Positions 12,855 to 20,447 of a stretch of DNA of 64,000 nt are shown piece by piece (position 1 is the stretch's first letter; each line of letters starts with the position of its first letter). Location: assembly GCF_023498005.1 (NCBI RefSeq), contig NZ_CP097289.1, positions 6,944,001 through 7,008,000 on the forward strand, read 5' to 3'. The translations under genes were made by a program, and so were the position numbers. The stretch is from Streptomyces durmitorensis. GTDB lineage: Bacteria; Actinomycetota; Actinomycetes; Streptomycetales; Streptomycetaceae. The notes below the pieces were generated by a model, which was not told the DNA's origin, did no database searches, and saw nothing but the letters and a program-made list of their open reading frames with translations.

Positions 12855-13847
12855 GTGAAAGACACGCTCGTCGGCGGCGGACCGAAGGAAGACGCCACGG
12901 ACCGCCGCCCCGCCACCCGGCCCGAACACACGGCAGCCCTCCGCAAGAAGAGGCTGGTCGGCCTCGCCCGGCCGTGGCTGCTCCTCGCACCGTCCCTCCT
13001 GGTCCTCGCGGGCCTGCTGCTCTGGCCGCTGATCCAGGTCGGCAAGCTCTCGATGCAGGACTACGCCGTCAAGTTCGGCGGCGGAGTCGGCACGTTCACC
13101 GGCTTCGACCACTACACGGACCTGCTCGGCAGCGCACTCCTGTGGAAGACGGTCCTGCCCAACACGGCGTTCTTCGCCATCGCCTGTGTCGGCCTGACCG
13201 TCGCACTCGGCACACTCGTCGCGCTGCTGCTCAACCGCCTCGGCCCGGCCTGGCGGCTGATCTGCTCCATCGCGGTCCTCGCCGCCTGGGCGATGCCGGC
13301 CGTCACCGGGACGTACGTCTGGATCTGGCTCTTCCAGCCGCAGGACGGCATGGTCAGCCAGATCGCGGGCTCGATGGGACTCATCGATCCCGAGACCACC
13401 AACTGGTTCACCGAGCGGGGGCCGTTCTACGCGATCGCGACCCTGAACGTCGTCCACCACGGCTTCCCGTTCGTCGCCATCACCGTCCTCGCGGGCCTGA
13501 TGACGATCCCCAAGGAGCTCTACGAAGCAGGGGAGTTGGACGGCGCCAACGCCTGGCAGCGGTTCTGGAAGATCACCGTGCCGACGATTCTGCCCGTCTT
13601 CCTCGTGGTGACCATCCTCTCCACCATCTGGGACTTCAAGGTCTTCACCCAGATCTATCTGATGCCGGGCGGCGACGGAGCCAACGAAGAGGTCTACAAC
13701 CTCGGCGTCTTCTCGTACATCCAGGCCTTCGCCAAGAACGACTACGGCACGGGCGCGGCAGCCGCGGTCCTGCTCACGCTGCTGCTCCTCGCCATCACGA
13801 TCGTCTACATCCGTACGCTGTTCCGGCAGGGGGAGGAGGACCAGTGA
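12855..13847 (+). CDS. Sugar ABC transporter permease (MalF type)
   Basis: This 330-residue inner-membrane permease starts at GTG 12855, 19 bp after the binding-protein gene. A cytoplasmic N-terminus of about 45 residues precedes six predicted helices, beginning at WLLLAPSLLVLAGLLLWPL. The ATPase-docking EAA loop reads EAGELDGANAWQRFWKITVP near residue 220. It forms a heterodimer with the next protein. The stop overlaps the next start as GTGA. Confidence 0.92.
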   Translation: MKDTLVGGGPKEDATDRRPATRPEHTAALRKKRLVGLARPWLLLAPSLLVLAGLLLWPLIQVGKLSMQDYAVKFGGGVGTFTGFDHYTDLLGSALLWKTVLPNTAFFAIACVGLTVALGTLVALLLNRLGPAWRLICSIAVLAAWAMPAVTGTYVWIWLFQPQDGMVSQIAGSMGLIDPETTNWFTERGPFYAIATLNVVHHGFPFVAITVLAGLMTIPKELYEAGELDGANAWQRFWKITVPTILPVFLVVTILSTIWDFKVFTQIYLMPGGDGANEEVYNLGVFSYIQAFAKNDYGTGAAAAVLLTLLLLAITIVYIRTLFRQGEEDQ

Positions 13848-14677
13848 GCGTCCGTCGCACCACACTCGCCGCGCGCATCGGCCTTCCCGTCGCGGTGGCC
13901 GCGCTCCTGCTCTTCGCGCTCTTCCCCGTGTACTGGATGATCTCCACGGCACTCGACCCGAAGGCGGTCACCCGCGGTTCGGACGTGCTGCCGAGCGGCT
14001 TCAGCTTCGAGCACTTCACCTACGTGTTCGAGAAGGGCAACTTCGGCACGTACCTCCTCAACTCGGCGATCGTCGGCTTCGGCACGATCCTGGCCGCCGG
14101 GGTGCTCTCGCTCTTCGCGGCGATCGCGGTGGCCCGCTTCAAGTTCCGGTTCCGCACCTCCGTACTGATCATGGTGCTTATCGTGCAGATGGTGCCGCTC
14201 GAGGCGCTCGTCATCCCGCTCTTCATCCAGATGCGGGACTACGACATGCTCAACTCGCTGCTCGGCCTGACGATCGTCTACGTCGCGCTCTCGCTCCCCT
14301 TCGCGATCTGGACCCTGCGCGGCTTCGTGCAGACCGTGCCGAAGGAGGTCGAGGAGGCGGCGTACATCGACGGGGCGTCCTGGTTCCGGATGTTCCGTTC
14401 GGTGCTGCTTCCGCTGGTGGCGCCCGGACTCGTCGCGACCTCGATTTTCGCCTTCATCACGGCGTGGAACGAGTTCGTCTTCGCGTACACCTTCATGAAG
14501 GGCAGCGACAAGTACACGGCCGCCGTGGGCATCTACCAGTTCTTCGGTGAGAACTCCACGGCCTGGGGCCCGGTCATGGCCAGCTCCACGCTGGTCACGG
14601 TGCCGGTGATGATCTTCTTCGTGATCGTGCACCGGAAGCTGGGCTCGGGCCTGGCGGCGGGAGCCGTCAAGGGCTGA
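13844..14677 (+). CDS. Sugar ABC transporter permease (MalG type)
   Basis: This 277-residue permease starts at GTG 13844, overlapping the previous stop by 4 bp. A longer reading of this frame upstream only mirrors the first permease gene. Six hydrophobic helices are seen, with the EAA motif EEAAYIDGASWFRMF near residue 170. It is the second transmembrane subunit of the CUT1 importer and the last gene of the operon. It converges on the chitosanase gene 39 bp away. Confidence 0.92.
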   Translation: MSVRRTTLAARIGLPVAVAALLLFALFPVYWMISTALDPKAVTRGSDVLPSGFSFEHFTYVFEKGNFGTYLLNSAIVGFGTILAAGVLSLFAAIAVARFKFRFRTSVLIMVLIVQMVPLEALVIPLFIQMRDYDMLNSLLGLTIVYVALSLPFAIWTLRGFVQTVPKEVEEAAYIDGASWFRMFRSVLLPLVAPGLVATSIFAFITAWNEFVFAYTFMKGSDKYTAAVGIYQFFGENSTAWGPVMASSTLVTVPVMIFFVIVHRKLGSGLAAGAVKG

Positions 14678-14716
14678 GGGCTGGGCTCCCGGGGGAGGCG
14701 TTCAGGGTTTCCGGGG

Positions 14717-15622
14717 TTACGGAACCTTGAACGTCTCCCCGTACACCTTCCAGGTCAGCGGTGTCTTCAGGCCCAGATTGCCGTCGTAGAGGAACTGCCG
14801 CTGCGCCGTGTCCACGCGCGTCGTGTCGCGGTGCGCCTTCTCGGACTTCATCGCCGTGCGGCGGATGTCCAGGAAGATGTCGAGGTACGCCTTCTCCTTG
14901 CCGCCCTGCGCGGGCGTGTTCGCCTCCTTCAGCGCCGCCTCGCGCAGGCCGTAGAAGCCGCGCGGTCCTGTGCCCGGGCCGTGCAGGACCATCGCGTCGT
15001 AGTAGATGAACTGGCCGAGCGTGCCGAGCCCGTCGAGCTTGGCGAGGCGGACCGCGGGGTCGAAGTAGATGCGGTCGCGCGCGCTGTTCTGGGCCTTGCG
15101 GAAGGCGGGCTCGTCGGCCTCCGCCTTCCAGGCCTTGGTGAAGCCGGGGTCCAGGCCCTCGTGCGAGTCGCTGCCGTCGACCTTGCGCAGGGCGGGCAGA
15201 TAGCGGGCCAGGCCGTTGTCCGGGTGGTCCTTCGTGTACCGCTCGACGAGGGTGAGCAGGTCGTGCGTGCCGGTGCAGAAGCCGATGATCCCGGCGGTAT
15301 AGCCGTGCCCGTCGTCGATGTCCTCGATGTAGCCGTACTGCCCGCGCCAGTTGAGCGTGGAGTTCTCCGCGCTCGTCACGAGCTTCTGTGCCAGCTCCTT
15401 CTTGGCGGGCGCCGCGAGGCCGGCAGGCAGGTCCGCGATCAGCTCGTCGTCGGCCTCGATCTCGGCCGCCGACTTGTCCTTGTCGTACGGACGCTGGGTG
15501 CCGGAAGGCATCCCGTCGGCTCCGGAGGCATCGCTGTCCGAGTCTCCGCCCAGGAGGTAGACCGCGACCGTGGCGACCGGGGCGACGGCGAGAAGAAGGA
15601 GGCCTGCACGTTTCATTCGCAC
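14717..15622 (-). CDS. csn: Chitosanase, glycoside hydrolase family 46
   Basis: This 301-residue exported endo-chitosanase cleaves GlcN-GlcN bonds. The start is GTG 15622, or ATG 15616 two codons later; neither has a strong Shine-Dalgarno sequence. A signal-anchor-like segment (4-24) precedes a variable Ser/Asp linker. The catalytic domain begins near residue 65. By comparison with the Streptomyces sp. N174 enzyme as I remember it, the acid is E86 in SAENSTLNW and the base is D104 in DIDDGHGY. RDRIYFDPAV and YDAMVLHGPG are also conserved. A perfect 15-bp palindrome lies 49 bp upstream. The CsnR-type GAAAGT box was not found. Confidence 0.93.
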   Translation of the reverse strand: MRMKRAGLLLLAVAPVATVAVYLLGGDSDSDASGADGMPSGTQRPYDKDKSAAEIEADDELIADLPAGLAAPAKKELAQKLVTSAENSTLNWRGQYGYIEDIDDGHGYTAGIIGFCTGTHDLLTLVERYTKDHPDNGLARYLPALRKVDGSDSHEGLDPGFTKAWKAEADEPAFRKAQNSARDRIYFDPAVRLAKLDGLGTLGQFIYYDAMVLHGPGTGPRGFYGLREAALKEANTPAQGGKEKAYLDIFLDIRRTAMKSEKAHRDTTRVDTAQRQFLYDGNLGLKTPLTWKVYGETFKVP

Positions 15623-15670
15623 AAGATTACGGGTGGTTTTGCGGTAGCGCGCCTTCCGGATCCGACTCTA

Positions 15671-15685
15671 TTGACTAATAGTCAA
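15671..15685. promoter_or_regulatory. Perfect 15-bp palindrome between divergent genes
   Basis: TTGACTA-A-TAGTCAA is a perfect palindrome in the 119-bp region between the chitosanase and the divergent small gene. It is AT-rich against the local background. It looks like a MarR- or ROK-type operator, or a shared pair of -35 elements, one per strand. Confidence 0.45.
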
Positions 15686-15741
15686 TTTCGCATCAGTCTC
15701 GGGGGCGATCCGTACCGGTCGTGATGGTCATGGGAGGCCCT

Positions 15742-15960
15742 ATGAGCACCGAAGCGCGGGAGCAGCTGAGCAAGGAGCTGCGGGACGAACCACCGGAATC
15801 CTTCGGGCAGTTGGCACCCGAGCGCCTGACTCTGCTGGCCGACGCGCTGAAGCGGGAACGCGAGAGCCGCGCGTCGGGCCTGAACGAGGCCGCGGAGGAG
15901 GCGCTGAAGCTGGTGCCCGCCCTCGCCCGGGGTCCCGTACGCCGGATTCTGTTCCGCTAG
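15742..15960 (+). CDS. Small protein of unknown function (72 aa)
   Basis: This 72-residue highly charged helical protein starts at ATG 15742 after GGGAGG. It is rich in Glu, Arg and Leu (for example LLADALKRERESRASGLNEAAEEAL), with no signal or membrane segment. It is followed after 21 bp by a 366-residue unknown, so the two are probably co-transcribed. I do not recognise the family. A coiled-coil or adaptor role is possible but not shown. Confidence 0.6.
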   Translation: MSTEAREQLSKELRDEPPESFGQLAPERLTLLADALKRERESRASGLNEAAEEALKLVPALARGPVRRILFR

Positions 15961-15981
15961 GGGATGGGGAGGGAGCAGGCC

Positions 15982-17082
15982 ATGGACAAGCTGCGGAACA
16001 GGGCGGAGACCCTGAAGATCGCGCGATTGCTGGACGTGGAGCCGGACGAGCTCGCCTTCCTGGCGACGCTTCCCGTCGAGGACGTACGCCGCTTCCGCGA
16101 GAGTTGCGTCGCGGCGCTCTTCGACCGTACGCCCGAGATGCTGGACCGGATCGCGTCCGCGACGAAGCTGGTGCCGGCCGGGGTCGCGGCCGCGATCTCG
16201 CAGAAGGCGCTGGGCCCGCGGCTCGCCGCAGGGGTCGCGGGACGCCTCGAACCGGCACGGGCCGCGGACATCATCGAGAAGCTGCCGGTGCCGTTCACGG
16301 CGGAGTCGTGCGGGCATCTCGACCCGCGCAGGATCAAGGGCATCGTCGACCGGCTCGACGAGGGCCTGGTGGTGCGGATCGCGGTGGCGCTCGCCGAGCG
16401 GGGCGACCACCTGACGATGGGCCGCTTCGTCGGCTACCTCCGGGACTCCTCGCTGAGCCGGATCCTGCCGCAGGTGGACGACGCGGCCGTCCTGCGGACC
16501 GGCTTCACGATCGACGTGCCGCAGCGGCTCGGCCAGATCATCGAGCTGATGGGCGCGGAGCGGCTCGCGTCGGTCATCGCGTCGGCGTCGGGGGAGGGGC
16601 TGTGGCCGGAGGCGCTGGCCGTTGCCGGCATGGTGACGGGCGAGCAGCGGAGTCGCATCGCCTCGCTGGCTGCCGCGCAGCCGCAGGACCGGCTCGACTC
16701 GCTGGTCGTGACGGTGGCGGAGCAGGACCTGTGGGAGTCGCTGCTGCCGCTGGTCGCGCTCCTTGGGGACGAGGAGCGGCGGGCCGTCGCGGTGCTGCCT
16801 TCCCTGCGGGATGCGGGGGTTCTTGGCGGGGTGGTCCGGGCGGTGGTGGCGACTGGGTTGTGGGCGGAGTTCTTGCCGCTGGTGGGTGTGCTGCCGGAGG
16901 AGTCCCGCAAGGTCGTCGCCGACGCTGCGGGGGCGCTGCCCGCGCCTGACCTGGATGCGCTTGCCCTGGAGGTGGACAAGCAGGACCTGTGGGAGCTGGT
17001 CATGCCGCTGGTCGAGCTGATGGACGATGAGGCCAAGACGCGGATCTTTGAGTTGCCGGCGTTTCAGGGGCAGGTGGGGTAA
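15982..17082 (+). CDS. Unknown cytoplasmic helical-repeat protein
   Basis: This 366-residue protein starts at ATG 15982 after GGGAGCAGG. It has no membrane segment or signal. The sequence is built from helical units of roughly 35 residues with recurring patterns such as LPVEDV, LEPARAADIIEKLP, LDPRRIKGIVDRL and VPQRLGQIIELM. These resemble the MgtE N-terminal or HEAT-like superhelix, without an attached channel or CBS domain. It pairs with the preceding 72-residue gene. The later third of the gene has less biased codon use (runs of GGG and TTG), but the frame is intact. The function is unknown. Confidence 0.6.
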   Translation: MDKLRNRAETLKIARLLDVEPDELAFLATLPVEDVRRFRESCVAALFDRTPEMLDRIASATKLVPAGVAAAISQKALGPRLAAGVAGRLEPARAADIIEKLPVPFTAESCGHLDPRRIKGIVDRLDEGLVVRIAVALAERGDHLTMGRFVGYLRDSSLSRILPQVDDAAVLRTGFTIDVPQRLGQIIELMGAERLASVIASASGEGLWPEALAVAGMVTGEQRSRIASLAAAQPQDRLDSLVVTVAEQDLWESLLPLVALLGDEERRAVAVLPSLRDAGVLGGVVRAVVATGLWAEFLPLVGVLPEESRKVVADAAGALPAPDLDALALEVDKQDLWELVMPLVELMDDEAKTRIFELPAFQGQVG

Positions 17083-17103
17083 GGGCGATTTCTTGTCCCC
17101 AAC

Positions 17104-17244
17104 CCCGCCCCTTCCCGGCTGCATCTATTGGCGGCTCCGCCGAGTTCGTCCTCAAACGCCGGCCGGGCTATATCTAGCCCGGCCGGCGTTTGAGGCCATC
17201 TTGTCGGGGTCTGGGGCGGAGCCCCAGTTTCGGGAAGGGGCGGG
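17104..17244. repeat. Composite Streptomyces extragenic repeat
   Basis: An outer inverted repeat CCCGCCCCTTCCCG (17104-17117) / CGGGAAGGGGCGGG (17231-17244) encloses the 21-bp-stem palindrome at 17150-17195 and a small hairpin CTGGGGC-GGA-GCCCCAG (17211-17227). The segment 17133-17154 recurs upstream of the palindrome at 58849-58870. Confidence 0.7.
17150..17195. terminator. Perfect hairpin between convergent genes
   Basis: A 21-bp perfect stem (17150-17170 / 17175-17195) has a TATC loop. It probably acts as a bidirectional terminator or mRNA-end stabiliser between the 366-residue unknown and the SDR gene. Confidence 0.65.
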
Positions 17245-17272
17245 ATTGGGGAAAGCCCCGCAGGGACCGCCC

Positions 17273-18007
17273 TTACCCAGCCGTCGACCCGCCGTCCACC
17301 GCGAACTCCGCTCCCGTGATGTACGACGACGCCTCCGACGCGAGGAAGAGGACCAGCTCCCCGACCTCCTCGGGGCGGCCCATCCTGCCGAGCGGCAGGT
17401 GCGACCAGTCCCGCCCGGCGGAGGCCGAGGAGATCATCGGGGTGTCGACGGCCCCCGGATGCACGGAGTTGACCCGCACCCCGTACCCCGCCAGATCCAG
17501 CGCCGCGCTCCGCGTCAGCCCCCGCAACCCGAACTTCGTCGACCCGTACGCCGCATGCCCCCGTATCCCCACGAGCCCCGCCGTCGACGAGACGTTCACG
17601 ATCGAACCGCCGCCCACCTCCCGCAGCGCGGGCAGCACCGCCTGGATCCCCAGGAACGGGCCAAGGAGATTGACCCGGACCAGAGTCTCGAAGTTCTCGT
17701 ACGTCTCGTCCTCCACGGAAGCCGTCCGCCACAGCGCCGCGTTGTTCACGAGCGCGTCCAGGCGGCCGAAGGCCTCGAGGCCGGCCGCCACGGCCGACGC
17801 CCAGCTCTCCGCCTCCGTGACGTCATGGCGTACGAAGAGGCCTTGCCCGCCAAGGGACTTGGCGACAGCGCGCCCTTCCTCCTCCCGCACGTCCGTGACG
17901 ACGACCCGCGCCCCGGCCTCCGCGAAGAGCCGCGCCTCGGCCGCCCCTTGCCCGCGGCCCGCACCGGTGATCAGGACGGCCTTGCCCTCAAGTCCGTAGG
18001 AGATCAC
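17273..18007 (-). CDS. Short-chain dehydrogenase/reductase
   Basis: This 244-residue classical SDR starts at GTG 18007. The NAD(P) loop TGAGRGQG is at 14-21 and NNAA lies near residue 88. The catalytic set is Ser in VNVSSTAG and Tyr/Lys in YGSTK (YxxxK), and PG-AVDTPM follows. Asp in VVVTDVREEEG at the end of the second strand suggests NAD preference. It resembles 3-alpha/20-beta-hydroxysteroid dehydrogenase-type proteins, but the substrate is unknown. It is divergent from the VWA gene. Confidence 0.88.
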   Translation of the reverse strand: MISYGLEGKAVLITGAGRGQGAAEARLFAEAGARVVVTDVREEEGRAVAKSLGGQGLFVRHDVTEAESWASAVAAGLEAFGRLDALVNNAALWRTASVEDETYENFETLVRVNLLGPFLGIQAVLPALREVGGGSIVNVSSTAGLVGIRGHAAYGSTKFGLRGLTRSAALDLAGYGVRVNSVHPGAVDTPMISSASAGRDWSHLPLGRMGRPEEVGELVLFLASEASSYITGAEFAVDGGSTAG

Positions 18008-18075
18008 TTCACACCACCGGCCTCTCCCGTAACCTCGGCTCCTCGGAACGGACGGACGGGAGAGTGGAGCGGCAC

Positions 18076-18801
18076 ATGGGACCGGCGATCAGCCTCAGCA
18101 AGGTGGAAGAGGCGGCGCCCGCCCTCGTCAGCCTCTACAAGTCCGCGGGCGTCAGCCTCCGCAAGCACGGCCTGGAGGGTGAGCGCGCCGCCGTCTACCT
18201 CGTCGTCGACTACTCCGGTTCCATGAAGCCGTACTACAAGGACGGCACCGTCCAAGCCCTCGCCGACCGGGTCCTCGGCCTGTCCGCGAACCTCGACGAC
18301 GACGGCACCGTGCCCACGGTCTTCTTCTCCACGGACGTCGACGCCGTCACGGAGATCGCGCTCGACCGGCACCACGGGCGGATCGACGAGATCGTCGCCG
18401 GGCTCGGCCACATGGGAAAGACCAGCTACCACCTGGCGATGGATGCCGTGATCGACCACTACGTGGACAGCGGTTCCACGGCACCGGCCCTGGTCGTCTT
18501 CCAGACCGACGGCGGCCCCATCAACAAGCTCGCCGCCGAGCGGTATCTGTGCAAGGCGTCGAAGCTGCCGCTGTTCTGGCAGTTCATCGGGTTCGGTGAC
18601 GCGAAGAGCAAGCAGTTCGACTACCTTCGCAAGCTCGACGAACTGGCCGTCCCCGCCAAGCGCGCCGTCGACAACGCGGGGTTCTTCCACGCGGGTCACG
18701 ACCCCCGGACCGTGCCGGACGACCGGCTGTACGACCAGCTGGTGGGGGAGTTCCCGACCTGGCTCACGGCCGCGCGGGCGCAGGGCATCGTGACGGCGTG
18801 A
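18076..18801 (+). CDS. VWA-domain protein (TerF/TerY-like)
   Basis: This 241-residue cytoplasmic protein is essentially one von Willebrand factor A domain. ATG 18076 is preferred because GGAG ends six bases before it; a GTG at 18064 would place that GGAG inside the gene. The metal-ion-dependent adhesion site reads DYSGSM, the threonine loop GKTSY and the acidic loop QTDGGP. Similar proteins occur with tellurium-resistance (Ter) systems, but no TerD or TerC gene is nearby. A divalent metal-dependent scaffolding role is inferred. Confidence 0.85.
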   Translation: MGPAISLSKVEEAAPALVSLYKSAGVSLRKHGLEGERAAVYLVVDYSGSMKPYYKDGTVQALADRVLGLSANLDDDGTVPTVFFSTDVDAVTEIALDRHHGRIDEIVAGLGHMGKTSYHLAMDAVIDHYVDSGSTAPALVVFQTDGGPINKLAAERYLCKASKLPLFWQFIGFGDAKSKQFDYLRKLDELAVPAKRAVDNAGFFHAGHDPRTVPDDRLYDQLVGEFPTWLTAARAQGIVTA

Positions 18802-18802
18802 C

Positions 18803-19753
18803 CTAGTCGACCATCCGCTCCCGCAGCGCGAGAATCGTCCGCGTATCAAGCCCGAGTCCCTTCCTCAGATAGCCGCCCAGACTCCCGTACTTGTCCTTCA
18901 CCTCGTCCAGCGCCGTCTCCAGATAGCCGGTGCGGACCTCCTGGAGCGGGATCAGCAGATCGGGGTTCTGCATCAGACCGCTCTGCTTCAGGCCCTCGCG
19001 CACCTTCGCGTCGTACGCGGCCCGGTAGGTGTTGGAGGCCAGGAAGTCGCCCACGGCGGTCCGCTCGGGGACGCCGATGGCACGCAGCAGCAGATAACTG
19101 GTCCAGCCGGTGCGGTCCTTGCCCGCCGTGCAGTGGTAGAGCAGCGGTGACTTCTTGCCGCCGTGGGCGATGTCGCGCAGCGTCGCCGCGAACTGCGCGC
19201 GGTTCGCGCCGTCGGCGACGAAGGTGCGGTAGACCTCGCGCATGAAGGCGTCCGCCTTGCCGTTGCCCAGCATCTCCTCCTGCTTGACCGGATCCCTGGA
19301 GCCGATCACGGTCATCAGCGTCGTGAAGAGGCCGTTGTCGTTGATGGCCCGGGACGTCGGGGTGAGTCCGGCGGGCAGCCGGTCGGGCCCGTCGTACTGG
19401 ACCTCGGCGGGCACCCGGAAGTCGACGACCTTCTTCAGGCCGAGCCCGCCGAGGGTGGCCACGTCGGCGTCGGTGAGCTTCGCCAGGGCGTCGGCACGGA
19501 AGACCTGGCCGTAGCGGACGCGCTCCCCGTCGTAGGTGCGGTAGCCGCCCAGGTCCCTTACGTTGACGGCCCCTTGGAGGGGTATCTGGCGTACGCCGTC
19601 GGATGCGGGGCGGGAGTGGTGCTGCGGGGCGTGCAGGGCCGTGCCGCGCTCGGGTGCAAAGGGCTCGGCGTGGGCCGCCCAGGCGGGCAGGGTGCCCAGG
19701 GCGAGCGCGGAGACCGCGACTCCGACCGCCGTACGTGTGCGGGTGATGCGCAT
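18803..19753 (-). CDS. Secreted tyrosine/phosphoinositide-type phosphatase
   Basis: This 316-residue exported protein starts at ATG 19753 after GAGGAAGG; open frame further upstream is not used. The signal peptide (about 1-29) ends near WAAHA. The P-loop is HCTAGKDRTGW, giving Cys nucleophile and Arg in CxxGKDR. This matches the Tyr_phosphatase3/SerH family, which acts on phosphotyrosine and often phosphoinositides. NVRDLGGYRT near residue 65 is the conserved family entry motif. A TetR-like operator lies 44 bp upstream. The gene converges on the VWA gene with one base between stops. Confidence 0.92.
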   Translation of the reverse strand: MRITRTRTAVGVAVSALALGTLPAWAAHAEPFAPERGTALHAPQHHSRPASDGVRQIPLQGAVNVRDLGGYRTYDGERVRYGQVFRADALAKLTDADVATLGGLGLKKVVDFRVPAEVQYDGPDRLPAGLTPTSRAINDNGLFTTLMTVIGSRDPVKQEEMLGNGKADAFMREVYRTFVADGANRAQFAATLRDIAHGGKKSPLLYHCTAGKDRTGWTSYLLLRAIGVPERTAVGDFLASNTYRAAYDAKVREGLKQSGLMQNPDLLIPLQEVRTGYLETALDEVKDKYGSLGGYLRKGLGLDTRTILALRERMVD

Positions 19754-19796
19754 TGGGCCGCCTTCCTCGGTAGCGGTCGCCATGGCCACTCGTCGC

Positions 19797-19820
19797 TCAA
19801 CCAAGCGATTGTTTGGTTGA
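19797..19820. promoter_or_regulatory. TetR-type operator upstream of the phosphatase
   Basis: TCAACCAA-N8-TTGGTTGA has perfect 8-bp arms. The spacing and the AACCAA...TTGGTT pattern are typical of TetR-family operators. It is placed to overlap the phosphatase promoter. No TetR gene is close by. Confidence 0.5.
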
Positions 19821-20149
19821 AGGTAGCGGGGTGCCCTGACAGGAGGAAGGTGCGTGCGCCAGGTATCTGGCCCCGGTGGTCCGCCCCGCCGGTGGCGCGG
19901 CGAGTGGAGTAAGGGGGGTCCGCTCCCTCCCCGCCCGGCCCGCGGGGACCCTGAAACGAGGGGTCCCTCGTCCGTGTTAGGCTTATGCGTCGCAGTTTTG
20001 GTACCCATGAACTTTATGTGCGCCTGACGGGAATGTTCCGAAGGCGCATTATTGTTTTTCTCCGGTCTCTCCGGGATGGGGGTCATTGCAGCGCTTGGAA
20101 TCCACAATTCCGTGGTTTTCCTTACTCTGCCCCTGTTGAGGAGATTGAC
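19821..20149 (+). promoter_or_regulatory. Promoter and long leader of the cold-shock gene
   Basis: With the operator this makes a 396-base gap between genes. From about 19975 the DNA is unusually AT-rich for this genome and holds TAGGCT as a possible -10 element at 19978, then a leader of about 165 bases. The leader has no in-frame stop before the cold-shock start and a small GGAAT/ATTCC hairpin. AGGAG precedes the start. Long structured leaders are known for cold-shock genes; the fold here is not computed. Confidence 0.4.
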
Positions 20150-20353
20150 ATGGCAACTGGCACCGTTAAGTGGTTCAACGCAGAAAAGGGCTTCGGCTTC
20201 ATCGAGCAGGACGGCGGCGGCCCCGACGTCTTCGCCCACTACTCGAACATCGCGTCCTCGGGCTTCCGTGAGCTCCTCGAGGGCCAGAAGGTCTCCTTCG
20301 ACGTCACGCAGGGCCAGAAGGGCCTGCAGGCCGAGAACATCGTTCCCGCCTGA
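20150..20353 (+). CDS. Cold-shock protein (CspA family)
   Basis: This 67-residue single cold-shock domain starts at ATG 20150 after GAGGAG. RNP1 reads KGFGFI and RNP2 reads DVFAHY, the surfaces that bind single-stranded RNA or DNA; the latter has Ala where many members have Val. It acts as an RNA chaperone. It ends in a strong terminator, and a DEAD-box helicase follows in the same direction, a functionally sensible RNA-remodelling neighbour. Confidence 0.96.
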   Translation: MATGTVKWFNAEKGFGFIEQDGGGPDVFAHYSNIASSGFRELLEGQKVSFDVTQGQKGLQAENIVPA

Positions 20354-20376
20354 TCGTCGTAGCACGCGAACCTCAT

Positions 20377-20413
20377 AGCCGGGGCCCGCACCGGAAAGGT
20401 GCGGGTCCCGGCT
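20377..20413 (+). terminator. Terminator of the cold-shock gene
   Basis: A 16-bp stem with one G-U pair (20377-20392 / 20398-20413) has a GGAAA loop. It separates the cold-shock gene from the helicase gene. Confidence 0.75.
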
Positions 20414-20447
20414 TGTGCTGTCACCAGGTCCAGGAAGGCATTTCCGT

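Noticed and set aside
15623..15741. CsnR-type chitosanase operator
   Set aside because: No GAAAGT...ACTTTC-type palindrome was found; only the unrelated TTGACTA palindrome is present.
18064..18075. GTG at 18064 as start of the VWA gene
   Set aside because: The only Shine-Dalgarno-like GGAG lies inside this extension and is well spaced for the ATG at 18076.
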